Positions 11,451-22,507 of a stretch of DNA of 64,000 bases are shown here, piece after piece. Both the position numbers and the translations under genes were made by a program. Every line of letters begins with the position of its first letter. The stretch's first letter is position 1. The DNA is taken from contig NW_006768781.1 of NCBI RefSeq assembly GCF_000204055.1, positions 1,345,434 to 1,409,433 of the forward strand, given 5' to 3'. The stretch comes from Melampsora larici-populina 98AG31. Taxonomy: Eukaryota > Basidiomycota > Pucciniomycetes > Pucciniales > Melampsoraceae. Under the pieces are notes generated by a model that saw only the letters and a list, made by a program, of their open reading frames with translations, did not search any database and was not told the origin of the DNA.

Positions 11451-13214
11451 TGGTTTATTGAAGCTGGTCGAAGATTTCTTCAACTCAAACTTGATCAAAG
11501 AACACACATGTGATCTCCTCAGAATCGTAGCTTTCAAAGCTTGCAGTTGTATTTATTCCGTTTCTTACTCTAGAATTGTCTTGCAGTGCTAACCGGGCCC
11601 AACATCCAGACACTTGTAGTGTGTTGAAAGTAACCAAGCCAATCTCCATGTTCCATCGTATTCGTTCAGCACATACCATTTGACCTTCTCGTTATTGATT
11701 TTTCATATCAAGCAAGTGCGGCTTCAATAGATGGCCTATCTGATCTCTGTGCTTGACATGTTGGCCTACTTTGCTTTTGCCTATGCATCGTTGGGTTGCA
11801 TAGGATATTGAATTCTTTGTAAGATATGATGAGATAAAGAGTTACATACCGAAACTGTTGCTAGGACATTGCCGTCCATGTCCCACTTGAAAGATACGAC
11901 AAGTTGAGCGGTTTGGACCGCACGTCATTTTTGTGGCTTGTTAACCATCGGAGGGTCCGTGGCTTACAAGGCCGAAAATGATCAATTTGTTTTCTTTATG
12001 GATTGAGCTCGAAAGTCCGAATGTCCGAGAAGGAAATTCGCTTGAATTTACCACATACCTTGACTGGATATCGGGACGAAGACGCGGAACCCGCACAGGA
12101 GGCTGCTTTCATTTGATATCTGGTCCACCCTAGGTGTAATTCATCATGAGGAGCCGGTCACCAGTTAATACGATCTTTCTGAGGGACTTTGGATGTTGAT
12201 CATGACTTCCCCATGCTCATTGGTCTATCGTCATAGACGAATCACACCCCTGGTGAGGGGGTCTCAGTGATATATCGGCTCACTTAGCTTCACGTGGAGG
12301 CATGTAAGTGTAACACTGCTGTGGTGTGGGTGAGTCATTGGGGACGAATGACTCAAATACAAACAAGTTGTAATCATATTGAGAATCAATCACAAAACAA
12401 ACTTGTTGACAACCTTCAAAAAGACTTCACATTGGTGAGGGCTGGTAATTACAAAGACAACGACATGTTGTGGGAAAAGAAAATGAAATGGCCGAGGTCC
12501 AAAGAGGCATTTGAAGAGGGGAATCGGACAAATGGATTCAAGCCGTGATTGACCAGGTGCCCAGTCCTCAGTGAGTTGCGCTGATAAGCGCCCTGAGGAA
12601 TGAGTTTACTTAGATTTATTACTTCACTACTCTGTGAGGATGCTCCCCCCAGATAGAACTACACTTACTCCTTCGAGTCAGTGTAATTCATTTGGGGCAG
12701 TGGCGAAGCCCGGCCTGGGTTTGGTTTGTGTGAACCAAACCCCGACGACATTGGTTTGCATGAACCAATACTCGTCGTGGCTAGCTAAACGCCAATGGGT
12801 CGGTGGGTGGGAGTCTTTCTTTTTCTTCCTTTAGGGGTGGGTGGGTGGTTTTTTAATTTGTGTGTTGAGTTTACTTCAATTGGACTTAGTGATTGATGGA
12901 CTATCAATCTGAGCTTGAGAGAGCGAGTGGTTCGTGTTAGGCGGAATTTTTTCCCCCCAGCGCAAGAATTTTCTGCAATTATTCTTAGCGCGGACCGTCT
13001 ACCCGAACCACTCAGGGCTTCCCCTCCGCTCCACTAAGTCCCCCTGGGCTTTTGAACCAGGTCGTGCCTCCCGAGTTCTCTCAAAGAAAGGAAATCGAAG
13101 TGTAGTCCTACCGGAAAATCAGGAAGAGGCTGGCACGGACCAAAGAGGTGGTCAGTCCGACTTGAAAGGCTAAAGAAACACCAAAATTGGACTAGACCGA
13201 CCTTCTCCATAAGG
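11451..13214. other. Intergenic stretch with possible hAT-like terminus and hairpins
   Basis: No supported gene; an 84-residue open frame at 12294-12548 (+) has no recognised similarity. Near 12698 the sequence CAGTGGCGAAGCCCGG resembles hAT-type terminal repeats (CAGTGGCG...), followed by two small hairpins, TTTGGTTTGTGTGAACCAAA and TTGGTTTGCATGAACCAA; a matching opposite end was not found. At 12960-12991 GCGCAAGAATT...AATTATTCTTAGCGC forms another imperfect stem. Confidence 0.45.
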
Positions 13215-16200
13215 TCAGGTGGCTCCTGAGCCAGTAGGCAAGCGTTCGGCTATCATCTTAAGTACCGATCCGAATTCCTTGAGAGAGCCTTGAACTGTAG
13301 CCATTGACGTTTTTAGCTTGTCAATCTGGCTGTCCTTTTGTTCTTGATGCTTGCGAGCATCTTGCAACTCCTCACGTCGCAAACAAAGGGTTTTGCGCGC
13401 TAGTTCAGAGTCCAGATCGAGTCGAGCCTGAACTTGACCCAGCTCGCGCTCCCGCTGCAGGTTGGCAACCTTGGTCTGTTCCACGTGTTGTTTGAGTGCC
13501 AGTGAGGTGAGGTCATTGGCCTTTTTGGCCGCTTGGCTGCTCTTCAAGGTAACGTTGACCATGTGACTAACAGAATCGTCACCTTTGAGTTTCTTCAGCA
13601 AACTCAACCGTATGACCTTCACACAAGAAACAAGGGACAATTTTCCCGCGGGAAAACCAATTGTATCTGACTCAGTTAATGAGCCAAAATGTATTATTTT
13701 GGTGTTATATCTGTGTTATTTGTACATTATGGCTCAGAAACTACATTATGTGTAATTGGTCTTCCCGCGGGAAAATTGTCTCTTGTTTCCTGTGTCAATG
13801 AATTCCGAGGCCTGGGCGCGCCGTCAGGGTCATCTGACTGGCCGTCTTCGTCAACATCGACCTGTGTGCGAGCCGGTGCTGATCGAGGTCTGATAGCACG
13901 TGCGTCTCGCAGCTCATTGGCTCGAGCAAACGCCTTGGCTGCAGCCGCTTTTGCAGCCTTGGCCTCTTCAACTGTATCGTTCAATTCCTACAGTGGTAAA
14001 TGGATGGAGTGACATCGTCAGTCGTTGGGGTTTCATCATTGGCTGAGATACACTTAAATCAAAGACGCACGTTTTCTTGAACAATAAAAGACTTGATTAA
14101 TTCCCTCAATTCTTCATCAGTCTCCTGTGTGCCACTGGCGCGCGCGGAGGCAGCTTCAGCCTGGGGCAGCCAGGTCTTTGAGAGGAAGTCGTAGCGATTC
14201 CTCAAGGTGGTTGTCCTTGGGTTTGATGAGAGATTATCAAACATTCCACCTGCTTTGGGTAGATTCTACATTAAACCAAAGTCAGTGACAATCGGAACCC
14301 TGGCCAACCTTTACGACCAGGCGGAAAGTTTTACTTACCTTGATGAACTCCGTACACTGATGAAATCTATTGTTTTGCTCCTTGTTCACCGCAAAAGGAC
14401 GAAATTGGGCCAAGTGGGATAGCCAGAAGCGGTCCGCCATCCCTGGAGGACCCCATCGCATACGACCGGCAGTCGTATACACCTTGGGACAGGTTTTCGG
14501 ACTCTCGGTTGCGCTGACCTGCCACACAGAGTCCAAGTGGAAAGGCCACGAAGAAGGACCTGGTTCCTCAGGTCCTCGCAATGGACTGGCCACGGTCGAA
14601 CGTAAGGCAGGGCCTGCAAATCGATTTGCAACACTGTCAGTGTTCGTGGGCACCTGGGATTGACGCGTTTGAGCACCTAACGTGGGCATCGTCGGCGTGT
14701 TGGAACTGGGTGGTCTTCGAACTGGGTCTGGGCGCGGTTGGTTGCGATTCGAAGCAGGAGGGTGACTTTCCAACCTGTTCATGTCACGAGGTCCCAGACG
14801 TGACTTGACCGGTGACCCAGGGCGGAGTGGGATGTTCGGAGGGAGTGCTGACGAAGTAGACATAAGTCAACCAAACGGTCGATATTGGACGGTCGGGGTG
14901 ACAGAGGTCACGTTGGACCCCGCTTGACGAGGCACTGGTGCGACAGTGGGAAGAGAACTTGGGGCCGCAGGCGAACCGGATGATTGACCATGAGCAGAAT
15001 TTTGTGGAGGCTTACGAACGCGAGGCGTTTTGCCTTCGGCTCGTCGGCCAGGTGAAGCACTGCGTCGCCTATGAGTGCAAGGACCATCCACATCAACGCC
15101 AGGATGCGTGACAGGTGACACCTTCCTGATGAGGGGGTTGTCACCAAGCTGGACGTTTCGCGATGAGGATGAAGGCGTTGCGGTAGATAACGGAGCCAAT
15201 GAGTTTGGTCCATCTCGCTGCCTACGAGCTGAGGTCAATCGCGCAGCTTCCAAAGCGATGCCGATATGAGACAGTGTCAGATGAGCAATAAGATCATATT
15301 GAGGTATGATCAACCAACCTGAAGGCCCCGGTTGCAGGTTTGGGTCATCTCCGTCTGAATCCAACAGCAAGTCTCACATGACTTCGTCTTCACCTGATGA
15401 CGAAGGTGGGCGTTCCGGTCGAAGGACATCCAGGTTGTAGGCAGCCGAGGCAGCCGCCTCACGCCTGGGGTTGAGGCCATCTCGGGACCATGGCAAGGGG
15501 TCGGATCGATGATCCAAACCATTCAACGCCCTGGCAGCATTACACACACCATTAAATGACACTGCAATGTTGTCGTCTGAAATGACTCTCGTGGAGCGCC
15601 AGTTGACAATTTCAGGGTAGTCATCCCCTGACCTCCAAATCGGATGCGAGCAGTCATGCGTGAACGAATCCGCAGGAACTTGGCCTGGTCTACGGTGGAG
15701 TAGATATGCAGGTCAGTCTGAGCTGCTCGAACGCCTGAGGGTCACACATAAGCACTCACCTGGGGGTGCTAGGCACCCAGACTGCTCCTGGGGCCGCCTG
15801 GAATGCCTGAGTGTAGCTCAGGGGTGCCTCTTTTGAGGTAGACAGCACACCACTGTTGCCTGAGGTGGAAGGTTGTTGAACCTGGATTGAGTGTACCAGA
15901 TTAGAAATCAACTGACCCATTTCTGAAAATCACATGCTTTCCACCATCATAAAAAAACTTACCGCCAGTTGGACACAAGGGGCTGGACGGGTTGCACTTC
16001 CGCCTGTCTGTTGCACCGGAGAGACCGTCGGAGCGCCCACAGTACGCACACCCCTCTGTGACCAGACGCCCATTCTGAATTAGAAAACGTAGGGCCACTT
16101 CACGATACATATCAATGTGAAGAAAACACTTTGACTTACGGGCGAGAATGGTCTGTTTTCGTTTCGTTCAAACTCGATTGAACTGAATGTCACGGTGTTT

Positions 16201-16452
16201 CCAAGTCCGCCAGCAGACCCGCCTTGTAAACCCACGTTCGACGCGGGCATATGGGAACCATTTGATGAATTGGGACCTGCACGCGAATCCACATGACCAG
16301 ACTGTTGGGCGGTCGATATCGGCTATTAGCGTTACCGTGTTGAATCTCACATGACGCATACAAAACAAATCGCTCACCTGGTCAGGCAACGTGTTAGTTA
16401 CGTTCAACCCGCTTAAGGGTGACCAGCTAGCTCGAGAGTGTGGGATCGACAT
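13215..16452 (-). pseudogene. Multi-exon proline-rich/coiled-coil protein gene, disrupted
   Basis: I do not recognise the family. On the minus strand, exons 16452-16378, 16301-16140, 16055-15963, 15911-15760 and 15689 onward join in phase, giving a Ser/Pro-rich N-terminus and a segment DCSHPIWRSGDDYPEIVNW. The frame then continues through TGA at 15376-15374, a long Pro/Ser/Arg-rich stretch, another TGA at 14869-14867, and a conserved-looking block (MRWGPPGMADRFWLSHLAQF), then two more introns (about 14323-14270 and 14068-13989). The C-terminal part is Ala/Lys/Glu-rich and strongly coiled-coil (LKQHVEQTKVANLQRERELG). A 173-bp MITE at 13622-13794 splits this last exon. Splice signals are clean, so the ancestral gene was spliced and expressed; it could be a partner ORF of a DNA transposon, which is inference. 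The first ATG is a guess; an upstream exon may exist. Confidence 0.68.
13622..13794. mobile_element. CACTA-like MITE, 173 bp, with TCA target duplication
   Basis: The ends CACAAGAAACAAGGGACAAT (from 13622) and, inverted, CACAGGAAACAAGAGACAAT (from 13794) begin long arms of about 70 bases that share the palindrome TTTTCCCGCGGGAA and CCAATT. The element is flanked by TCA at 13619-13621 and at 13795-13797. CACA(A/G) termini with a 3-bp duplication fit the CACTA/CMC superfamily; Harbinger MITEs also make 3-bp duplications, so this is not settled. It has no coding capacity. It interrupts the coiled-coil exon, and the two exon halves fall in one reading frame when the element plus one TCA copy is disregarded. 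Confidence 0.85.
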
Positions 16453-16755
16453 ATTCAACTGAATCGAAGTCAAATTTAGACCTTTAGTTATCCCTGGTAC
16501 TTCAAGCGGAGGCAAAGGAGGGTCGGGACATACTTTATCAAATATAAGATTATTTTTGGTAGCTAAAAGGAATAATGTAAGAGACTCAAATCACACCCAA
16601 ATAGCTACTCAACGAAGAACAAAACACTCACAGAAGTATGGATTGATGTTAAAAGTATAGAAAATTTCGGGTAGCTACAAAGAAGGATGTCAGATGCGAA
16701 TATACAAATTGACTACCTGGCCAAAAGGTAAAAAACTAACCACGCAGATACGGAT

Positions 16756-17025
16756 TTGAAGAAGTTGACTGAGGAGGGCGAATGGAGGGCTGGATATATG
16801 CACAGCGTATATATAGCATATACGCTGGACCCCGGCGACCTTTCACAGAAAGTTTACTTCGAAAGCCATAGCTCTATCCTGCGAAAGAAGCTCACGAAGG
16901 TTAGTCAGACGAGGCCAAATGGACAGAAGTGCATTTGGGTCCAAGATAAACCACTTCCGCGAGGTTGTCAAATCGAATGTTACACGTCAAAATTGTCATT
17001 TAGTAAGGAAATAAAAAGATTGTGA
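16756..17025 (+). other. Unassigned 89-residue open frame
   Basis: An open frame begins KKLTEEGEWRAGYMHSVYIA and ends at the hairpin at 17001. It has ordinary composition but no recognised domain, no splice context that I can support, and lies just beyond the 5' end of the minus-strand coiled-coil gene. It could be an exon of a lost gene or chance. Confidence 0.25.
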
Positions 17026-17051
17026 AAAGACATCTTTTTATTTTCTTACTA
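17001..17051. repeat. 20-bp-stem hairpin
   Basis: TAGTAAGGAAATAAAAAGAT (17001-17020) pairs with ATCTTTTTATTTTCTTACTA (17032-17051) with a single mismatch and an 11-base loop. It could be a tiny foldback or a transcription-end structure; nothing shows which. Confidence 0.85.
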
Positions 17052-18011
17052 CGCAGTGCGACCAATCTGGGGTCAGGCAAAGAGCAACATGATACACTCA
17101 TGATTGGTGATTGGAAGCAGTCGTGCCCCCCTGAAACTATGTGAGGCACGACTTCAAGGACACAAGTGAATCGCTAATCGCATCACGTATGGCGCCTCAG
17201 ATTGGAAAATCACCCCAATTTGAGACAGGTATGTGATCAAACGTGAAAAATGATTGGATTGGGTACTACGAAGACCTGGGAATCTGCGCCTCGTCCTTAC
17301 TCACCGCAGCGAGCTTCATAGATTTAGTTGCTTTGTCATGATCACTGCATGTCTTGATCATAAATCATTGACTAGTATTGAAGTCATATGTTTCTTTTAC
17401 CCATAAATCAATTAAGTCACAAAAGAGAAAGAATCTTTGATTCTTTGAAATAAGATATTGTCAGTGTGGTCAATGAGGAAATACCTTGCTTTGTCTAATG
17501 GGTACTCTTTGAGAGGTTTCCATCTGACCTGAGTGCTATGAGAGATACAGATCCAGAGAAACACTTAACCATGACAGATGCCATCTAACATCAGTTTATG
17601 ATCAACAGTCCTAGAAAGCATTCTTTTTTGAGACACTCTCTAATAAAGAACTTACTCCTTCAAAAATGAAGAAATGTATCGGTCTTTCATCAAAATGGAA
17701 TGATTTCTTTGAGATGAATTCTCTTACCATGAAACGCTAACCAAAACGAGCGACTTAGTGGTATCTATAAAGTCAGAAGGTATGTAGTGTACTTAGGACA
17801 CAATGACTCGGTCGCATTTCCGGTGTGAGTGTCCAAAAGGAAATCAGTACGTCAGCCAACGGGATCGAAGGCAAATTTGGAGGTTTTGTTTGAGACAGCA
17901 GTTAATGACTCTCTGACGCCTCCGCAGCTAGTTACACATCCAAGGATTTTTCAAAAAATTCAAGCCCTCATATTTCTATGATGAGAGGTCAAAATCATAG
18001 GAGATCTAGAC
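17052..18011. other. No gene seen
   Basis: AT-rich intergenic sequence without a supported coding region or strong repeat. Confidence 0.5.
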
Positions 18012-18205
18012 GAGCATGTGTAGGATGAACAGGCGCAGAGGGATTCTCTTTGGTCCAGAGGATTTTTGTTTGTAGGCTACGGAGATATAGAGGATTGAAA
18101 AAGTGCCCACCAAAACTTTTCTGGCTCATACGCCAAAGTTGTGGTATAAGGTATAAGTCCCTCTCTCGACTACTCGTTCGTCCAAGAGGGACTTAGTTAA
18201 GTTAG
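18012..18205. repeat. Partial copy of the 9.4-kb foldback core, inverted
   Basis: Bases 18012-18150 are a close inverted match of 9424-9561 (shared word GAAAAAGTGCCCACCAAAAC) and are followed at 18155-18205 by the same quasi-palindrome AAGTCCCTC...GAGGGACTTAGTT seen at 9372-9421. Only one arm plus the core is present; the second arm is missing. Confidence 0.85.
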
Positions 18206-18720
18206 TGAAAACCGCAGGATTTTGTTCCAGAATCCAAATCATATTGATATTCCGGCCATGCGGGATCATCCTGAGAATTTCAAGGCCAAGAAACCACATG
18301 AGCGCTGAAAGGCGAGCAAACATGTAATGATTTGTAATACTCAAATAGAATTATGGCGTTCAAACCTGTGCAAGAAATTTGCAAGACCAACGTGCAAGAT
18401 CCGTGCAAGAAATCTTGCACGGATCTTGCTGAATCAATTTTTTCACAACCCCGCTTGAAAAAACTGCGCAAGCTGAATCATTTGGCCTCAAAGCGGGGAA
18501 GCCTAGGTCAACATACATACAGCTGTTCTCAAAATTCGTGTCATGGTGCGTTTTTTTTGTTTTTTTTTCTGCAAATACAGCCAATACAGGCCTTATTGAT
18601 CTAGGGTGCCGGGGGTGTACTGCCCCGCTGGACCGCTTCCACAACTCCCACCAGTCCCAGTTTTGGTTGGTCTCACCAGAACCACACCACGTACCACCCA
18701 TCAGGCCACGAATACATTTT

Positions 18721-18843
18721 CCATGGCCACCCTACTCACTCACTGCGCAACACATTGTTCAATCCTGCTCAAGATTCAATAATCCATGGCCACCCTACTC
18801 ACCCACTGCGCAACCTATTGTTTGATCCTGCTCAAGATTCAAT
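18721..18843. repeat. 63-bp tandem duplication
   Basis: CCATGGCCACCCTACTCAC starts at 18721 and again at 18784; the two units are nearly identical through ATCCTGCTCAAGATTCAAT. They lie between the left terminal repeat and the 640-aa gene, in its probable upstream region. Confidence 0.92.
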
Positions 18844-19318
18844 AGATTGATTGATAGCACGACTGATTGAATGCCAGAACAATTCAGATTTGATTCAATT
18901 CGACACGAGAAAATGACCTGTTACCTCAAGACCAAATCTCACGGCTCAACGGCCAGCGCAAACCGGTCAGTTTTCCATTCTTTCCGTCACCCTAACCTTC
19001 ATCAATTTGCTCAACCACATTTTGATCCCGCAGGCCAAACGACTACCAGAGGCCCCCTTTACTGTCCAGATCCCCAAACCGTTGCTCAAATCTCCATCCT
19101 GTTTTTCCGCTTGCAACTCTATTCCAACAAAAAATAAAAAATAAAAACAGAATGGCCAACAGAAGACTTTCCCAGGTTCCTTTGTTTGTTCATCTCTGTT
19201 ATCATGTCTTTCTCTTTCAAATATGCTCCTCCCTTTCTCTTTCAAAGATTGTTTTGTCTCTGATATGCATGCTATTGGTTCTCAATTATGCAGGACGGCC
19301 AGTGGTAGAATTGACTCC

Positions 19319-21560
19319 ATGTCACAACACATCCAACTTCAAAGCGCTATTCAGGCTCAAAGAGACAGGTGAGTCTTTTGACTAGCTTTGACCGTTGTAG
19401 CAAGATTCTCATATGTATTGGTCTCGATGTAGGTTGTCTCCAAATCACACCGTCACGCAGAATATTCCACCGTTGGTTCTTGTCACTAGCAATCCTTTTG
19501 CTCCTCTCCCCCCTTCCATTGTCCGCCCGGCAAACTATTTGCCACTGCCTGCTCGTTCTATTCTCCCGGCCACACCTGTTCATGCCCCCACTGCCCAATT
19601 ATTCCCTTCCAAAACCGCTCCGCGATTCAGCCGTGGTCTGACCCCCTTCAACCAGTCTACTTGCTCACAAGGGTCTTCTTCTATATTATCTACCAACACC
19701 CACATCAATCCGTTCATCTTGAATGCTTCCCGATCATCGCAACCTACCCCGTCAGCCGCTTATCCAACGTCAAACCACAACTACAGCTCACCAGTGAAGA
19801 GACCTGCCCCCAAAGATGACCCTTCTGACATCGCAATTGACCCTGACAATGGTAAGTCATCATCTCAAATTCCTTGCGTTTGTATGATCTTCCAAGACTG
19901 ATTGTGTAAACTTGCAGATTTACCTCTGGATATTTTTGATGGTCCTCGCAGCGCAGAGCCTCCTGCTCGACCTGAAAAAAGAAAGGAACTTGACTCTGAC
20001 GATGGTAAGTTATTATCTCAAATTGCTTGAGTTCATATGATATTCCAAGACTGATTTTGTAATCTCGCAGATTTTACTTGGGATATTTTCGACAATCCTC
20101 GCGGCTCAGAGCCTCCTGCTCGACCTGCAAAAAGAAAGGGACATCCTGCTTCCTTGGATCCTGAGGAGATTGAGGTACCCGATGAAGAACGAACGTTTCA
20201 GGTCTTGTTTAACCTCTATCAACCCGAATGCCCTGATGAACCCGAACTCAAAAATCATAAGCGTACTCCTGGTGGCCCCCGAAATCAGTCCACTCGCGCT
20301 AAATCAACCAAGCCCAAATACAAGAACTACAATCCAAAGTTGCCTAATCAACTCACCTTGCGACCAAAGGACATCTCCTTCACCTCTTTCAGAGAATCGT
20401 TGTTTAAGACTTGCAACGAAGATCTTCCCGGTGTTTCTGGAATCCTCGAGCGCACCTGGGTTGCTAGAGACCTTGCAATCCAGGGTTTTATCAACTGTTC
20501 CAAGGGGTATAAGGGTAAGGACAAACAACCCATCAAAACGCCTGAATCATTCCGGACTTTTATCAATGCCGCATTGATGGCACCTGCTAGTACCACTATG
20601 GGCTTTTGTATCATCCACGAGAACCCGACCAAGACTGAAAACGCGCGCCGTTCGCTTGCAAGTGCGCTCAAAGCTTCTGCATCTGCAGAGCCCGGTGATT
20701 CCGATGAATCATATGGTGAGGCATCTGTGGCTTCTGCTGGAGTAAGTACTTTCTGTCTTCTTATATCTTATCTAATCATACTGACACTCAGCTTGGTCAG
20801 TCTGCTATCCTTAGTGGGGGTGAACGCAAGTTTCGCATTCTCATGGACCGTTTTGCGAAGGACTTCAAGGCTGGTGAAAATGTTACCTGCGTTAAGAACC
20901 CTTTGGACTCCAACCAAGTCCTACTCCTCAATACCTCGCGCATACGCACTTGGGCTGACGACTGGGTAAGTCCATTTTCATTTATTTTTCATCCCATCGA
21001 TCAGAACCAAGATGTTTATGTTTGTCCCACCTTCACAGGCCGATGGGGTCGACGGGGTTGATGAGGTGAGCCCGCCGATGAAGCGCCGTGGTGTGTTCCG
21101 CTGGATCCAAGCCTGTGACTATGACAAAGAGAAAAACAAGCTATTAGGCTTGCCTCCACCGCGAGGTGTCCTCGCTGCTGTCAATGATGGCACTGCTACC
21201 GGTACCATCATGCATCACAACTACTACGGTCCACCTGGTGGTGCTGCTGCAGTGACACCGATTGTTGGTGGCTTTACCAACGAAAATCAACCTGCGGTAA
21301 CTCCCTCACGATTATCACCTCCACCTGTCATTCCGGAGGGTTTTGATTTTGAAAGGTTCTTGACCTTTGCAAAATTTGGACTGGAAAAGACCCAAATTCA
21401 CGAGATTTTGAACAAGGAAGGTATTGATGACTTCTTACGTTTGTTGGACCGTAGCACATACAGTATTGAGGCGTTCCACAAAATGGGTATACCATTTGCA
21501 CAAGCTGATGATCTTTGGAAGGCGGTTCCAAAATTCAATCATCTCCTCAAATCTCTTTGA
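19319..21560 (+). CDS. Uncharacterised 640-aa six-exon passenger gene
   Basis: Exons 19319-19368, 19433-19851, 19918-20004, 20071-20741, 20792-20965 and 21039-21560 join in phase with standard GTAAGT/GTGAGT donors and YAG acceptors and end at TGA 21558-21560. I do not recognise a named family. The N-terminal third is Ser/Pro/Thr-rich; a central globular part holds SFRESLFKTCNEDLPGVSGI and later KFRILMDRFAKDFKAGENV; the C-terminal ~65 residues (FDFERFLTFAKFGLEKTQIH onward) show a helical pattern like a SAM-type domain, which is inference. The frame has no lesion, unlike neighbouring transposase genes. Exons 3 and 4 start with duplicated sequence. It lies inside long inverted repeats together with a Tc1-like transposase, suggesting a passenger or accessory ORF. 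The start is the first in-frame ATG after an acceptor-like site, so a further 5' exon is possible. Confidence 0.75.
19852..20157 (+). repeat. Tandem exon-intron duplication inside the 640-aa gene
   Basis: The unit 19852-20004 (intron plus 87-base exon) is repeated from 20005: the introns start GTAAGTCATCATCTCAAATT and GTAAGTTATTATCTCAAATT, and both exons encode a DIFD(G/N)PR then EPPARP(E/A)KRK pattern. Phase is the same at both junctions, so the duplication added a complete 29-codon module without breaking the frame. Confidence 0.92.
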
Positions 21561-21591
21561 CTCTTAAAATGAACGTTTCAAATTTTCAAAC

Positions 21592-22000
21592 TTTTTTTTC
21601 TTGATCTCTTTTGTCTTGGTTATTCTTTGTGGTTGCCAAAAGATCAATATCTCTCATCCCTCCCCCAAAAAATTGATATATTTGTTGTTACTTCTCAATC
21701 TCCATGTGATTGCCAGTACATAAAGATCATGTCACCCAAAAATACAATCCACATGATTGTTGCTTGTGCTTTTTTTTCTTTTGTCTTGGTTAGTCTTTGT
21801 CTTTGTGGTTCTTACATCCCTTCAAAAAAAATTATTTGTCTTTTGTTTGTGGCTCGACTTCATTGTTGTGATGCCTTTCTGATCTCTTTGTTGTTACTTC
21901 TCAAGCTTCATGTGATCGCGAGTACATCTTAAGTTTTTATCTCCCAAAAATGCAATCCATGATTGTCCCTTGTGTCCGTCCCACTTGTTATTAAAGCGTC
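21592..22000. repeat. ~200-bp tandem duplication in the 3' region
   Basis: The segment from TTTTTTTTCTTGATCTCTTTTGTCTTGG (about 21592) to the AATACAATCCACATGATTG area is followed by a diverged second copy from about 21771, with TTGTTGTTACTTCTCAA at 21682 and again at 21889 (offset 207). It lies directly after the stop codon of the 640-aa gene, so it may be part of its 3' UTR and terminator region. Confidence 0.7.
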
Positions 22001-22360
22001 CCTTCCTGAACCTTTGTGTTCATTGGGCTCGCCGAGAGCATCCAACTACAACATGTTGTTGGATGCCCTCCCTGACCGAGTTCACCATCAGACCAGATTT
22101 AACTTATCTTGTATGCTCAGTGAATAAGCATCAAGTTTTGACTTATTGTATGCACAGTGACTCAAGCATGTTTCCTCATGGTGAAGTCACAATTTCAAGG
22201 AAAAAATTCCACCAAAGTTTTCTCGTATTTGATTTGATGGAACAAACATTGAAGGCAAAACGTTTTTGTCTTGATTTTCATTGAACTTGACAATCAGACA
22301 TTTTGTAGACAACCAAATTCAAAAGAGCACAACTGAACTGAGAGGAGAGAGCAAGACAAA

Positions 22361-22480
22361 ATTAAAACTGAAACCATTTTTTGGCGCACATAAGACATTC
22401 TATACAATAGAATCAGAGACTAAAACTGAACCATTTTATTGCGCACATAAGACATTCTATTCAATAGACTCAGAAACATA
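22361..22480. repeat. ~57-bp tandem duplication
   Basis: AAAACTGAAACCATTTT then GCGCACATAAGACATTCTAT then AATAGA(A/C)TCAGA recurs once, with GCGCACA at 22384 and 22441. It sits in the short space between the converging 640-aa gene and transposase. Confidence 0.85.
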
Positions 22481-22507
22481 AGAAAAATAAAAAATCACAT
22501 TCAGAAA

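Noticed and set aside
12698..12950. A complete hAT MITE starting CAGTGGCGAAGCC
   Set aside because: No matching inverted end or target duplication found.
14282..15562. Several overlapping open frames on both strands
   Set aside because: They are shadows caused by GC-rich, Pro/Arg-rich coding sequence; only the minus frame that connects through splice sites is kept.
9035..18205. Declaring one large Harbinger element from 9 to 18 kb
   Set aside because: The inverted repeats are partial, the left one is nested inside another foldback, and no target duplication is visible; kept only as a question.
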